A DNA stretch of 64,000 bases from Kluyvera sichuanensis. Lineage in GTDB: Bacteria > Pseudomonadota > Gammaproteobacteria > Enterobacterales > Enterobacteriaceae. Of the stretch, positions 42,039 to 51,958 are shown piece by piece. The position numbers were made by a program, and so were the translations under genes. The stretch spans positions 1 through 64,000 of the forward strand of contig NZ_JABBJF010000002.1 in assembly GCF_014218705.1 (NCBI RefSeq), read 5' to 3'. The notes under the pieces are model-generated. The model worked only from the letters and a program-made list of their open reading frames with translations, was not told where the DNA came from and searched no databases. Positions within the stretch are counted from its first letter, which is position 1. Every line of letters begins with the position of its first letter.

Positions 42039-42560
42039 TTACTTTTGCTTTAAGCTGGCTAATACGGCAAATGGGTTTGGCTTCTGTGCCTCTTCAGGCA
42101 ATTCACCAAAGACCATGTCCGCCTCGGACACTTCACAGTGTTCAGAATCATGCACCGGAACTACCGGCAAGGCGAGGATGATTTCATCTTCAACCAACGC
42201 CAGCAGATCGATTTCACCGAATTCGTTAACCTCAATCGGCTCATACGCTTCCGGGAGTGCCTCAACCTGATCATCATTTTTGACCGGGCTGAAACAATAC
42301 TTTGTGTAGACATGATGAGTAAACGGTTTCCCGCAACGCTGACATTCTAACGATACCGTTACCTTCGCATCACCGGTCAGAACCGCGAGGCGTTGGTTAT
42401 CGATATCGAAGGACATTTCGCATTCTACATCACTGTCCACACTGACTACGGACGCGGCGACGCGCTCCGCCTGATCGGGGGTATAGATACCCTGGTAATC
42501 AAGGCGTTTTTGAGCCGTACGAACCGGATCGAGAGTCAGGGGTAATTTTACCTTTTGCAT
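42039..42560 (-). CDS. yceD: 23S rRNA accumulation protein YceD (DUF177)
   Basis: A 173-residue acidic protein of the DUF177 family, which in E. coli is needed for normal 23S rRNA levels. Two pairs of motifs are seen: [12 protein letters not shown] in the middle and [17 protein letters not shown] near the end. It ends 16 nt before rpmF and begins the yceD-rpmF-plsX-fab run. A terminator-like hairpin lies 40 nt upstream of its start (42601-42626). Confidence 0.94.
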   Translation of the reverse strand: MQKVKLPLTLDPVRTAQKRLDYQGIYTPDQAERVAASVVSVDSDVECEMSFDIDNQRLAVLTGDAKVTVSLECQRCGKPFTHHVYTKYCFSPVKNDDQVEALPEAYEPIEVNEFGEIDLLALVEDEIILALPVVPVHDSEHCEVSEADMVFGELPEEAQKPNPFAVLASLKQK

Positions 42561-42600
42561 AGGGCGCGCATATTAACTTTGTAACGTCATAGAGTCAAAG

Positions 42601-42626
42601 AAAAAGGCAGCCTCAGGTTGCCTTTT
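42601..42626. terminator. Terminator-like hairpin in the yceD leader
   Basis: A run, then GGCAGCC (42606-42612), loop TCA, GGTTGCC (42616-42622) with one G-T pair, then TTTT. Flanked by A and T runs, so it could work on both strands. It lies between divergent yceD and yceF, where a terminator is not expected. Confidence 0.7.
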
Positions 42627-42702
42627 GCCAATAATTCGCACACATTGCGGCCTATAGTTTAAAATGTCGGAATCTAATTCGCTACCGTCTATTTAAAAAA
42701 TT

Positions 42703-43287
42703 ATGCCTGAATTGATTCTTGCTTCGACATCCCCCTATCGCAAACAGCTGCTCGAGAAACTCGGCCTGCCCTTCGAGTGCGCCGCCCCCGAGGTCGATGA
42801 ACTACCGTTACCAGGCGAAACCCCACGCAGCCTGGTCCTGCGACTGGCGCAGGCCAAAGCCCAGGCGCTGGCCGTGCGTTTCCCTAACCATCTGATTATT
42901 GGCTCTGACCAGGTCTGTTTGCTCGATGGAGAAATCACCGGTAAACCGCACACCGAAGAGAATGCTCGCCTGCAATTAAAAAAGGCCAGTGGTAATGTGG
43001 TGACGTTTTATACCGGGCTGGCGCTGTATAACTCCGCCAATGGCCAGCTACAAACGGAATGCGAGCCGTTCGACGTTCATTTCCGCCATTTAAGTGAGCA
43101 AGAAATCAACGCCTATATCCGTAAAGAAAATCCGCTCAACTGCGCTGGAAGCTTTAAAAGCGAGGGGTTGGGGATTGCATTATTTGACCGCCTTGAAGGG
43201 CGCGATCCGAACACGCTGATTGGTTTACCGCTGATTGCCCTGTGCAAAATGCTCCGTCGGGAGCGCTTTAACCCGCTGGCAGATTAG
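42703..43287 (+). CDS. yceF: Maf-family nucleotide pyrophosphatase (m7GTP type)
   Basis: Cytoplasmic house-cleaning enzyme; E. coli YceF hydrolyses m7GTP to m7GMP. 194 residues as in E. coli. It begins [20 protein letters not shown], has [20 protein letters not shown] with the Maf aspartate, and [11 protein letters not shown] then [14 protein letters not shown]. Divergent from yceD across 142 bp that holds the hairpin at 42601. Confidence 0.94.
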   Translation: MPELILASTSPYRKQLLEKLGLPFECAAPEVDELPLPGETPRSLVLRLAQAKAQALAVRFPNHLIIGSDQVCLLDGEITGKPHTEENARLQLKKASGNVVTFYTGLALYNSANGQLQTECEPFDVHFRHLSEQEINAYIRKENPLNCAGSFKSEGLGIALFDRLEGRDPNTLIGLPLIALCKMLRRERFNPLAD

Positions 43288-43294
43288 TGCATTT

Positions 43295-43348
43295 CCGGCG
43301 TCGCTACATTTGGGATAGGTAGCCCGGCCGAGCGCAGCGACGCCGGGA
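43295..43348. repeat. REP-type inverted repeat after yceF
   Basis: CCGGCGTCGCT (43295-43305) pairs with AGCGACGCCGG (43336-43346), and the right half is a TAGCCCGGCCGAGCGCAGCG unit like the one at 12799. Confidence 0.7.
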
Positions 43349-43435
43349 AATCCCCCCACGATCACAGTTTATTTTTTCATCACCATTACAATTCAGACTC
43401 CACATTGAAACATTGTTTTAATTTAAGGAGAGAGA

Positions 43436-44587
43436 ATGCGTGGTACCCCTAAACTGTTATTTATGCTGGCAATGCTGAGCACAACGCAGGCCAATGCCGC
43501 TGATGACTGGCAGCATCAGGGCATTGTCGAAGGCAACCTTCCCGCCAGCTGGCAACAGATGAAAAGCCAAATGCAGTACCCGGATTCATGGCTTTCCGGG
43601 CACTATTCCGATTTTAAAACGTGGCAGCAGCATGCCCGTCAGTTATTTCGTCACTCGCTTCTCACTCCTGACGCGACCAAACCCTTCGACGCACAAAACA
43701 TCGCCCGCGAAGACCGAGGCAGCTACACCGCAGAAAAGCTGGCCCTTAACATCACCGACGACAACCGCATCGCTGCGCTGATGCTGACGCCAAAATCCCC
43801 GGGCCCACATCCGGCAATCGTCCTGCTCCACGACCACGGTTCAAAATTCGATATCGGCAAAGAGAAACTCATCCGCCCATGGGGTAACGCCGAGCAGCTT
43901 GCCAGCGCCCAGGCCTGGGCCGATAAATTCTTCAGCGGGCGTTTTATTGGCGATGAGCTGGCAAAGCGTGGCTACGTGGTTATCGCCATCGACAGCCCCG
44001 GCTGGGGCGATCGCGGGCCGATGGAGTATGAACAGCAGCAGGCACTGGCCAGCAACTACTTTAATCTGGGACGTTCTCTGGCGGGTGAAGTGGCCTATGA
44101 AGATATGCGAACCGTAGACTTTCTCGCCTCGCTTAAAGGGGTCGATAGCCAGCGTATCGGCGTGCTCGGTTTCTCAATGGGCGGGTATCGCGCCTGGCAG
44201 TTGGCGGCGCTGTCCGATAAGGTCGCCGCCACGGCGGTTATCTCCTGGTTTGGTACCTATAACGGCCTGATGACCCCGGGTAACAACGTGCTGCGCGGCC
44301 AGTCGGCCTTTTATATGCTGCATCCGGGCATGGCGGCCAAAATGGATATTCCGGATATTGCAAGCATTGCCGCACCGAAACCGATGCTGATATTTAGCGG
44401 CGGACAGGACAAGCTTTTCCCGGCCAGCGCAGTCAACGATGCCTTTGCCAAAGTGCACCGCGTCTGGTCTTCGCAAAAAGCCGACAACATGCTAGTAACC
44501 AAAACCTGGCCAGCGTTAGGTCACGTCTTTTACCAGCAACAGCAGGAGGAAGTGTTCCCGTGGCTGGATAAATGGTTGAAACCTTAA
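43436..44587 (+). CDS. Secreted alpha/beta hydrolase (dienelactone hydrolase-like)
   Basis: A 383-residue protein with a signal peptide cleaved after A21 (TTQANA, then ADDW), so periplasmic. The hydrolase triad is complete: nucleophile S247 in GFSMGGYRAW, D325 in SGGQDKLF and H363 in ALGHVF; LLHDHG at 130-135 is the oxyanion-side motif. It resembles large acetyl-xylan-esterase or dienelactone-hydrolase-like proteins; the substrate is unknown. A GGAGAG site precedes the ATG. Absent at this place in E. coli; the MFS gene at 44693 follows after a terminator-like hairpin. Confidence 0.82.
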   Translation: MRGTPKLLFMLAMLSTTQANAADDWQHQGIVEGNLPASWQQMKSQMQYPDSWLSGHYSDFKTWQQHARQLFRHSLLTPDATKPFDAQNIAREDRGSYTAEKLALNITDDNRIAALMLTPKSPGPHPAIVLLHDHGSKFDIGKEKLIRPWGNAEQLASAQAWADKFFSGRFIGDELAKRGYVVIAIDSPGWGDRGPMEYEQQQALASNYFNLGRSLAGEVAYEDMRTVDFLASLKGVDSQRIGVLGFSMGGYRAWQLAALSDKVAATAVISWFGTYNGLMTPGNNVLRGQSAFYMLHPGMAAKMDIPDIASIAAPKPMLIFSGGQDKLFPASAVNDAFAKVHRVWSSQKADNMLVTKTWPALGHVFYQQQQEEVFPWLDKWLKP

Positions 44588-44593
44588 CCCCTC

Positions 44594-44636
44594 GCCCTCA
44601 GCCCGGTGTGATATCAGGTCTGAGGGCATAGCTTTT
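44594..44636 (+). terminator. Terminator-like hairpin after the hydrolase gene
   Basis: GCCCTCAG (44594-44601) and CTGAGGGC (44620-44627), 18-bp loop, then CTTTTT after a few bases. The long loop makes it a moderate candidate. Confidence 0.5.
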
Positions 44637-44692
44637 TCTTGCCGGACTCAGTACTCTCTCGCCACCCTTTTCCCTGACCCAAGGAGTGCTCC

Positions 44693-45928
44693 GTGAGCGC
44701 CCCATCTTCGCCGCCCTCTGCTTCGCTTTGGCTTCCTATTACGCTTGCCAGCCTGATCCTGATGATCACTATGGGCATCCGTCAGACCGTGGGGCTATTT
44801 GTGCACCCTATCGTGATGGAAACGTCGATGAGCATCGCCGAAATCAGCATGGCGCTGGCGATTGGTCAATTGATGTGGGGAGCGTTCCAGCCGCTGTTTG
44901 GCGCCTGGGCAGATAAATGCGGCGCGTTCAGCGTACTGGTACTCGGTGCGCTAATGATTGCGTTGGGTCAACTGGGCACGCTGTGGGCCGCGTCGTTTCT
45001 GCCCTTAACCCTGGCGCAAGGTCTGCTCAGCCCTGCAGGTGCCGCTGCGGGCAGCTTCTCGGTACTGATTGGCGTAGTCGCCAGCCGTCTGCCTACCGAT
45101 AAAGGTTCCATGGCAAGTGGCCTGATCAACGCCGGTGGTTCGGTTGGGCAGTTTATCTTTGCCCCACTGGTGCAGTTGATTATCGGCCTGCGAGGCATGG
45201 CCTCCGGGCTGGTGTTTCTGGCGATTGCCGCCCTTGCGACCATCTTTCCGTCCTGGATGCTGTGTCGCGGCGATAAACGCCCGTTGGCACATGCACCTAC
45301 CTCATCAGCGGCCGACCCAGGACTTAAACAGCAGATTGCCCTCGCCTTTCGTAACCCAAGCTATCTGTTGCTGCACGCAGGCTTTCTCACCTGCGGTTTT
45401 CACGTCGCATTTCTGACTACCCACCTGCCATCTGAAGCCGCACTCTGCGGACACGATGCCACCGTTCCGGCTATCAGCCTGTCGCTGATTGGCTTATGCA
45501 ACATTGCGGGCAGCATCATGGCGGGCTTTCTCGGCAAGCGTTATCCGATGAAGTACATTCTGGCCGTGCTGTATGCCTCCCGTGCGGTGATGATTGCGTT
45601 GTTCCTGGTTTCCTCGAAATCAGAGGCGGCCTTCTATATCTTCGCCTGCGCAATCGGTTTTACCTGGCTTGCCACCGTGCCGCCGACGGCAGGCATCATC
45701 GGCAAGCTCTTCGGCACCCGCTACCTGGCAACGCTGTTTGGCTTCACGCTGTTTACCCATCAGATTGGGGCCTTTTTCGGTGCCTGGCTGGGCGGCGTGG
45801 CGATGCAGTACGAAGGAAGTCTGACGTGGGTGTGGTACGCGGATATTGCGCTGGCGCTGCTAGCCGCGCTGGTGAACCTGCCGATTAAAGAAAAAAGCGT
45901 CGCCGTTCGCGTCAGCGACATGGCATAA
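44693..45928 (+). CDS. MFS transporter, MCT-like
   Basis: A 411-residue inner-membrane protein with about 12 hydrophobic segments. GAWADKCGAF at the 2-3 loop and GFLGKRYPMKY at the 8-9 loop follow the MFS pattern; the overall look (GIRQTVGLFVHPIV near the start, LFGTRYLATLFG) is that of monocarboxylate or oxalate/formate-type MFS carriers. Its substrate is unknown. GGAG lies near the GTG start. It lies between the hydrolase gene and rluC and ends at a strong bidirectional terminator. A link to the hydrolase product is only suggested by adjacency. Confidence 0.85.
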   Translation: MSAPSSPPSASLWLPITLASLILMITMGIRQTVGLFVHPIVMETSMSIAEISMALAIGQLMWGAFQPLFGAWADKCGAFSVLVLGALMIALGQLGTLWAASFLPLTLAQGLLSPAGAAAGSFSVLIGVVASRLPTDKGSMASGLINAGGSVGQFIFAPLVQLIIGLRGMASGLVFLAIAALATIFPSWMLCRGDKRPLAHAPTSSAADPGLKQQIALAFRNPSYLLLHAGFLTCGFHVAFLTTHLPSEAALCGHDATVPAISLSLIGLCNIAGSIMAGFLGKRYPMKYILAVLYASRAVMIALFLVSSKSEAAFYIFACAIGFTWLATVPPTAGIIGKLFGTRYLATLFGFTLFTHQIGAFFGAWLGGVAMQYEGSLTWVWYADIALALLAALVNLPIKEKSVAVRVSDMA

Positions 45929-45957
45929 AAAAAGCGGGCTCTCAGAGCCCGCTTTTC
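45926..45957. terminator. Bidirectional terminator (MFS gene / rluC)
   Basis: A run, AGCGGGCTCT, CA, GAGCCCGCT, T run, between convergent genes. Confidence 0.93.
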
Positions 45958-45973
45958 ACTTTATAACAGCCTG

Positions 45974-46936
45974 TTACTGCTGCTTGCTTTGATTACGCAG
46001 CACTTGCAGGCAGCGCTTGAGCTGGTCATCCAGCGGCGCTTCAATACGCAGCACTTCACCGGTACCCGGGTGAGTAAACTTCAGTGCAGCAGCATGCAGG
46101 AACAGACGGTTCAGGCCAGTGCCTGCGAGCTGTTTATCAAACTCGCGGTCACCATAACGGTCATCGAAGGCAATCGGGTGACCGGCATGCAGCGTGTGCA
46201 CGCGGATCTGGTGCGTACGCCCGGTCACCGGGCTACAGCGCACCAGCGTGGCGTGGGTATAGCGTTCTTCCACCTTAAAGCGGGTTTCCGACGGCTTCCC
46301 TTCCTGGCTCACGCGCACAATGCGCTCGCCGCTTTGCAGAATATTTTTCAGCAGCGGTGCCTGCACCACTTTAACGTGGGACTGCCACTGCCCGCGCACC
46401 AGCGCCAGGTAATCTTTTTGCATCCCCTTCTCGCGCAGCTGTTCGTGCAGCGAACGCAGCGCAGAGCGCTTCTTCGCCACCAGCAGGACGCCGGAGGTGT
46501 CGCGATCCAGGCGGTGTACCAGTTCAAGGAAGCGGGCTTCCGGGCGTAAAGCGCGCAGCCCTTCAATCACGCCAAAGCTCAGGCCGCTACCGCCGTGCAC
46601 GGCGGTACCAGAAGGTTTGTTCAGCACGAGGATATGATCGTCTTCATAGAGGATCACGTCGCTCAGCGCCGCGACTTTTTGCAGATGCGGCGACACCGCC
46701 TCTTCTTCACGCTCGGCGACGCGCACCGGTGGGATACGCACTTCATCACCGGCTTCCAGCTTATATTCTGGTTTGATGCGTTTTTTGTTTACCCGCACTT
46801 CACCCTTACGCAGGATGCGGTAAATCATGCTCTTCGGCACACCCTTCAGCTGGGTGCGCAAAAAGTTGTCAATTCGTTGCCCGGCTTCATCAGCGCTAAT
46901 GGCAATCATTTTTACGGTCGGAGTCTCAGTTTTCAT
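45974..46936 (-). CDS. rluC: 23S rRNA pseudouridine synthase C
   Basis: Makes pseudouridine at 23S positions 955, 2504 and 2580 in E. coli. 320 residues from the ATG at 46936 (E. coli 319). N-terminal S4 RNA-binding domain about 20-80 (RIDNFLRTQLKGVPKSMIYR), then the RluA catalytic domain with D144 in HRLDRDTSGV. A 24-codon upstream extension is unlike the family. Divergent from rne over 656 bp. Confidence 0.97.
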   Translation of the reverse strand: MKTETPTVKMIAISADEAGQRIDNFLRTQLKGVPKSMIYRILRKGEVRVNKKRIKPEYKLEAGDEVRIPPVRVAEREEEAVSPHLQKVAALSDVILYEDDHILVLNKPSGTAVHGGSGLSFGVIEGLRALRPEARFLELVHRLDRDTSGVLLVAKKRSALRSLHEQLREKGMQKDYLALVRGQWQSHVKVVQAPLLKNILQSGERIVRVSQEGKPSETRFKVEERYTHATLVRCSPVTGRTHQIRVHTLHAGHPIAFDDRYGDREFDKQLAGTGLNRLFLHAAALKFTHPGTGEVLRIEAPLDDQLKRCLQVLRNQSKQQ

Positions 46937-47231
46937 GGTGCGCGATTCTAAATATCCCGGCTCAATAGCGCCACTCATTTTTCTATGCTTATATTTATCA
47001 TTACCCATTTCTGACGTTGCTTCACCCTATGAGTTGTTTGTTATTAGAACAATCTCATCGGACTGGTGAAAAAACTGTGAGTAACCGGGTGATAAAAGGT
47101 GAAAGTCATCTTGCTATAACCAGGTTAGCAAGGAATAATGAATCTGTTTTCCGTGTTGAACCTGGAATAACAAGGATATTTACGGAATGACCAGTTTTGT
47201 CCGTCCGATCATCCACGCAGCAATGGCGTAA
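46937..47231. promoter_or_regulatory. rluC-rne divergent promoter region
   Basis: About 300 bp without a supported gene. It must carry the rluC promoter and the several rne promoters known in E. coli. TGTATGATTTTTAG near 47290 and TTGATCGTTCAG near 47238 look promoter-like, but I cannot assign start sites. Confidence 0.4.
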
Positions 47232-47592
47232 GACGTATTGATCGTTCAGACAGTTAGCGGGCTGCGAGTTGCAGTCCTTACCGGTACATATACTGTATGA
47301 TTTTTAGATGGCAGACAGAAAACGCAACGGGAAACATCCGTGCAGACCTCTACCTTCTGAAAGATAACGAGTATAAATGGAATCTTCTCTGGAGAGTTAT
47401 CCCAGGCTGTTCCCCAAATAATTGCGCTGTGTTTCCGCTTGAAACACAGGCTACCGACACTCTGCGCCTCTTAAGCGAGCGACAACCGTGAGGTTGGCGA
47501 CGTGAATAGTCACGAGGCCATCGGTTTACCCCGGAAAGGCAACACTCTGCTCGCAGCTTAGTCGTCAATGTAAGAATAATGAGTAAGTTACG
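47232..47592 (+). promoter_or_regulatory. rne 5' untranslated leader with autoregulatory hairpins
   Basis: The sequence AGTTAGCGGGCTGC...GTTGCAGTCCTTACCGGTA near 47250-47285 and CCGACACTCTGCGCCTCTT to AAGAATAATGAGTAAGTTACG before the ATG closely follow the 361-nt E. coli rne leader, through which RNase E senses its own activity and limits its mRNA. The hairpin CGTGA-ATAG-TCACG is at 47501-47514, within the part that corresponds to the E. coli hp2/hp3 region. The 5' boundary is set by comparison with E. coli, not mapped. Confidence 0.8.
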
Positions 47593-50500
47593 ATGAAAAG
47601 AATGTTAATCAACGCAACTCAGCAGGAAGAGTTGCGTGTCGCCCTCGTTGATGGGCAGCGTCTGTACGATCTGGATATTGAAAGCCCAGGACACGAACAG
47701 AAAAAAGCGAACATCTACAAAGGCAAAATTACCCGTATTGAACCAAGTCTCGAAGCCGCATTTGTTGATTACGGCGCCGAACGTCATGGTTTCCTCCCCC
47801 TCAAAGAAATTGCTCGCGAATACTTCCCTGCTAATTACAACGCCCATGGCCGTCCGAACATCAAAGACGTACTGCGCGAAGGTCAGGAAGTTATCGTTCA
47901 GATTGATAAAGAAGAGCGCGGCAACAAAGGCGCTGCACTGACCACCTTTATCAGCCTTGCGGGCAGCTACCTGGTGCTGATGCCGAACAACCCACGTGCT
48001 GGCGGTATCTCCCGTCGCATCGAAGGTGACGATCGCACCGAATTGAAAGAAGCGCTGGCAAGCCTCGAGCTGCCGGACGGCATGGGCTTGATCGTACGTA
48101 CCGCTGGCGTGGGTAAATCCGCCGAAGCGCTGCAGTGGGATTTAAGCTTCCGCCTGAAGCATTGGGAAGCTATCCAGAAAGCCGCTGACAGCCGCCCTGC
48201 TCCGTTCCTGATTCACCAGGAAAGCAACGTGATTGTTCGCGCCTTCCGCGACTATCTGCGCCAGGACATCGGCGAAATCCTGATCGACAACCCGAAAGTG
48301 ATGGAGATGGCGCGTCAGCACATTTCTGCGCTGGGCCGCCCGGATTTCAGTAGCAAAATCAAACTGTACACCGGTGAAATCCCGCTGTTCAGCCACTACC
48401 AGATCGAATCGCAGATTGAATCCGCTTTCCAGCGTGAAGTCCGTCTGCCGTCAGGCGGTTCTATCGTTATCGATAGCACCGAAGCGCTGACCGCTATCGA
48501 TATCAACTCCGCACGTGCTACTCGCGGCGGCGACATCGAAGAAACCGCATTCAACACCAACCTGGAAGCGGCCGATGAAATCGCCCGTCAGCTCCGCCTG
48601 CGTGACCTCGGCGGCCTGATCGTTATCGACTTTATCGACATGACCCCGGTACGCCACCAGCGCGCGGTAGAAAACCGTCTGCGTGAAGCGGTGCGTCAGG
48701 ACCGTGCGCGTATCCAGATCAGCCACATTTCTCGCTTCGGCCTGCTGGAGATGTCCCGTCAGCGTCTGAGCCCGTCACTGGGTGAATCCAGCCACCACGT
48801 CTGCCCACGCTGCTCCGGCACCGGTACCGTGCGTGACAACGAATCGCTGTCGCTCTCCATTCTGCGTCTGATTGAAGAAGAAGCGCTGAAAGAGAACACC
48901 AAAGAAGTTCATGCAATTGTCCCAGTGCCAATTGCCTCTTACCTGCTGAACGAAAAGCGCGCCGCTATCAGCGCCATCGAATCCCGTCAGGGCGATGTTC
49001 GCTGCATCATCGTGCCAAACGATCAGATGGAAACCCCGCACTACTCCGTACTGCGCGTGCGTAAAGGTGAAGAGACCACTACCCTGAGCTACCTGCTGCC
49101 GAAGCTGCATGAAGAAGCCATGGCGCTACCGGTAGAAGAAGAGTTTGTTGAGCGTAAGCTGCCTGAACAGCCAGCGCTGGCGACCTTCGTGATGCCTGAA
49201 GTGCCAGAGCCAACGGCTGTCAAAACCAGTGCTGTTGCCGCTGCGCCGCAGGCTAAAACAACCGCTGCTGCCGCACCTGCTGCACCAGGCCTGATTTCCC
49301 GTTTCTTCGGCGCGCTGAAAAACCTGTTTGCCGGTACCCCGGAAACGCCGGTTGAAGCCCAGCCAGAGAAGCAGGAAGCCAAGCCGGAACGTCAACAGGA
49401 ACGCCGCAAACCGCGTCAGAACAACCGTCGCGACCGTAATGATCGTGGTGATCGTAACGACCGCCGTGGCGATCGCAACGAGCGTAACGAACGTAACGAC
49501 CGTGGTGAAAACGCTGAAGGCCGTGAACCGCGCGAGAGCCGTGAAGGCCGCGAGGACAACCGTCGCAACCGTCGTGAGAAGCCACAGCAGACCGGTGAGG
49601 CACGTGAAAACCGCCAGGTCGCTGCCGTAGACGACAGCGAGAAAGCGAAATCCCGTGACGAGCAGCAGCAGTCCCGCCGCGAACGTAACCGCCGCCGCAA
49701 CGACGAAAAACGTCAGCAGCCGCAGGAAGCTAAGCCGCAGAGCCGCGAAGAACAGCCGGTTATTGCCGAGGAAGCCGCAGCGGAAGAGCGCGTTCAGAAC
49801 ATGCCGCGTCGCAAGCCGCGCCAGCTGTCGCAGAAAGTGCGTATCGAAACCCCTGAGCAGACCGCAGCACGTGAACTGATTGCTGATGAACCGCAGCAGG
49901 AAGAAGCACCACGTACCGCTCTGGCGAAAGTTGACCTGCCAGCCGTCGTTGATGTTCCGGCACAAGCCGAGCAGGACGATAACGCTGAAGGTCGTGATAA
50001 CAACGGTATGCCACGTCGCTCCCGTCGTTCTCCACGTCACCTGCGCGTCAGCGGCCAGCGTCGCCGTCGTTACCGTGATGAGCGTTACCCGACCCAATCA
50101 CCAATGCCGCTGACCGTCGCCTGTGCGTCGCCAGAACTGGCATCCGGTAAAGTGTGGATCCGTTACCCGGTTGCACAGGTTCAGGATCAGGCCATCGTTG
50201 ATGCACCGGTTGAGCAGGAAGAGATTGCACAACCAATCGTGGCAGAAACCGTTGAGCAAGCCGTAGCGCCTATCGCTGCCGCTGAGCCAGTTGCACCAGT
50301 AGCTGTTGAAGCGCCGGTACAGCCTGCGGAAGTGGTTGAGCCAGAAGTCGTCGTTGAACCTGTTGTGGTGGTTGCTGAAGCAGCGGCACCTGCGCAGGAA
50401 GAAGCGCCTGTTCCGGTCATTGCAGAAGCGGTAGCTGTAGCTGAAGAGCCAGTCGTTGTTGAAGAAGCGCCGGTACAGCCGGTTGCCGAAACCGCAGCGC

Positions 50501-50865
50501 CGGTTGAAGAAGCCAACGTGGAAGCCGAACCGGCAGTCGCAGAGCCAGTGGTTGAAACTCCGGTAGCGGTAACGCCTGAAGTGGTTGCGCCAGTTGTCGC
50601 AGCAGCTCCGGTCGTTGAAGCGCAAGTGGTTGCACCGGCACCGGTTGTCGAAGCGCCCGTTGTCGCCGAGCCAGCCCCTGCCGCCGCTCACCATGCCACG
50701 GCACCAATGACTCGCGCACCTGCGCCAACCTATGTGCCTGAAGCGCCGCGTCACAGCGACTGGGTTCGCCCTACCTTTGACTTCGACGGTAAAGGTTCCG
50801 CCGGTGGTCACAGCGCAACCCATACCGCGACCTCAGGTCCAACCCGCCCGCAGCCGGTTGAATAA
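47593..50865 (+). CDS. rne: Ribonuclease E
   Basis: Endoribonuclease that starts mRNA decay, processes rRNA and tRNA and scaffolds the degradosome. 1090 residues (E. coli 1061). S1 domain about 39-119, catalytic D303 and D346, zinc-link C404 and C407 in CPRCSG, membrane-targeting helix at 566-581 ([16 protein letters not shown]). The unstructured C-terminal half has an Arg/Asp/Asn-rich RNA-binding stretch near 610-660, [19 protein letters not shown] near 815-835, and a long Val/Ala/Pro/Glu repeat before the terminal PNPase-binding-like end. The extra length is in that repeat. Confidence 0.97.
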   Translation: MKRMLINATQQEELRVALVDGQRLYDLDIESPGHEQKKANIYKGKITRIEPSLEAAFVDYGAERHGFLPLKEIAREYFPANYNAHGRPNIKDVLREGQEVIVQIDKEERGNKGAALTTFISLAGSYLVLMPNNPRAGGISRRIEGDDRTELKEALASLELPDGMGLIVRTAGVGKSAEALQWDLSFRLKHWEAIQKAADSRPAPFLIHQESNVIVRAFRDYLRQDIGEILIDNPKVMEMARQHISALGRPDFSSKIKLYTGEIPLFSHYQIESQIESAFQREVRLPSGGSIVIDSTEALTAIDINSARATRGGDIEETAFNTNLEAADEIARQLRLRDLGGLIVIDFIDMTPVRHQRAVENRLREAVRQDRARIQISHISRFGLLEMSRQRLSPSLGESSHHVCPRCSGTGTVRDNESLSLSILRLIEEEALKENTKEVHAIVPVPIASYLLNEKRAAISAIESRQGDVRCIIVPNDQMETPHYSVLRVRKGEETTTLSYLLPKLHEEAMALPVEEEFVERKLPEQPALATFVMPEVPEPTAVKTSAVAAAPQAKTTAAAAPAAPGLISRFFGALKNLFAGTPETPVEAQPEKQEAKPERQQERRKPRQNNRRDRNDRGDRNDRRGDRNERNERNDRGENAEGREPRESREGREDNRRNRREKPQQTGEARENRQVAAVDDSEKAKSRDEQQQSRRERNRRRNDEKRQQPQEAKPQSREEQPVIAEEAAAEERVQNMPRRKPRQLSQKVRIETPEQTAARELIADEPQQEEAPRTALAKVDLPAVVDVPAQAEQDDNAEGRDNNGMPRRSRRSPRHLRVSGQRRRRYRDERYPTQSPMPLTVACASPELASGKVWIRYPVAQVQDQAIVDAPVEQEEIAQPIVAETVEQAVAPIAAAEPVAPVAVEAPVQPAEVVEPEVVVEPVVVVAEAAAPAQEEAPVPVIAEAVAVAEEPVVVEEAPVQPVAETAAPVEEANVEAEPAVAEPVVETPVAVTPEVVAPVVAAAPVVEAQVVAPAPVVEAPVVAEPAPAAAHHATAPMTRAPAPTYVPEAPRHSDWVRPTFDFDGKGSAGGHSATHTATSGPTRPQPVE

Positions 50866-50881
50866 CCGCCGCGAGTAAAAT

Positions 50882-50912
50882 AAAAAATCGGCCCCGGTGG
50901 CCGATTTTTTTT
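50882..50912. terminator. Bidirectional terminator (rne / LysR gene)
   Basis: AAAAAATCGGCC, CCGG, TGGCCGATTTTTTTT between convergent genes. Confidence 0.93.
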
Positions 50913-51846
50913 ACCCTTTTTTTGGCTGCTGCATGCCAGCAATTTGCGGCATCACTTCCCGCATCAGATCGAGAAACTTACGCAGCCGCGTTGGGTAGTA
51001 CCGCGCCCACGGATACACCAGATGCACCGGCAGCGGCGCGGCCTGCCACTGCGGCAATAGCTCAATCAGCTCCCCGCTTGCCAATTCCGCTTCCACCGTC
51101 CAGCTTGAGACAATCGCCACGCCCACGTGTGCCAGCGCCGCGTTTTTTGCCACGTACAGGCTGTCAGTGCTGAGCCGCGCCGCCACCGCGACATTCACCG
51201 TCTGGTCACTCTCGGTATGGCGTAGCACGATCTCATGCTGATAGAAGGTGCTGATGGCAATCCACGGCAGCGCGGAGAGTGACTCAGGGCAGTCCACCGC
51301 CGGATAACGCGCAAGCAGTTCGGGCGAGGCCACGATACAGCGCGGCACTTCCGCCAGCAGCACCGATACCGTTGCCGGGTCAACGTCGGCCCCCACGCGG
51401 ATCGCACAGTCGATATTATCGCTGATAAAGTCCACCGCTTTATCATGCAGCATCCACTCCACCGACAGCTGCGGATAGCGTGCCAGAAAGCCCACCAGCG
51501 GCGTCAACAGCTGTTGCTGACCGAAGGCATGCGGTGCACGTACCCGCAGCGTACCGACCGGCTGGTCATCAGAAAACTGTAAGGCATCTTCCAGCGCCAG
51601 CCAGGACTCCACCACCTGCCGGGCATGCTGATAGCAGCGCTCACCGTCGTCCGTCAACTTCATGGCATGCGTCGAGCGTTGCAGCAGCCTCGCGCCCAGC
51701 ATCTCCTCCAGCGATTGCAGGCGGCGGCTGACGGTGGCCTGGGTGGTCTGGAGCTGCCGGGCAGCAGCGGAGAGCGAACCGGACTCCACAATGCGAATAA
51801 AGGTCCGCATCAGCTCGACGCGATCTATACGCTCATTTCTTTTCAT
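50911..51846 (-). CDS. LysR-family transcriptional regulator
   Basis: A 311-residue LysR protein. Winged helix-turn-helix at about 22-42 (SGSLSAAARQLQTTQATVSR), linker helix, then a periplasmic-binding-protein-like effector domain from about 95. It is divergent from the MFS gene at 51959 across 112 bp, the usual arrangement when the LysR protein activates a neighbouring exporter. Effector and target are unknown. E. coli has flgL directly beside rne here, so this pair is an insertion in the backbone. Confidence 0.9.
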   Translation of the reverse strand: MKRNERIDRVELMRTFIRIVESGSLSAAARQLQTTQATVSRRLQSLEEMLGARLLQRSTHAMKLTDDGERCYQHARQVVESWLALEDALQFSDDQPVGTLRVRAPHAFGQQQLLTPLVGFLARYPQLSVEWMLHDKAVDFISDNIDCAIRVGADVDPATVSVLLAEVPRCIVASPELLARYPAVDCPESLSALPWIAISTFYQHEIVLRHTESDQTVNVAVAARLSTDSLYVAKNAALAHVGVAIVSSWTVEAELASGELIELLPQWQAAPLPVHLVYPWARYYPTRLRKFLDLMREVMPQIAGMQQPKKG

Positions 51847-51958
51847 TATCGACTTGCCTATACGTCAAACGTATAACTGTTTTACCACCTTGCCGGCTAC
51901 CGCTCTACCCCAAAGACGCGGAAAATGCGCCTCATACACCGTTGAGGACAACAACATC

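Noticed and set aside
47297-47491. 64-codon open frame in the rne leader
   Set aside because: The DNA matches the untranslated rne leader of E. coli, which is structured RNA; no ribosome site is seen.
49126-50097. 323-codon open frame antisense to the rne tail
   Set aside because: It arises from repetitive GC-rich coding DNA; its translation is low-complexity and unlike any protein.
50200-50700. Repetitive DNA that could suggest a CRISPR or tandem-repeat array
   Set aside because: The repeats are in frame, degenerate and encode the Val/Ala/Pro/Glu tail of RNase E; no regular spacers are present.
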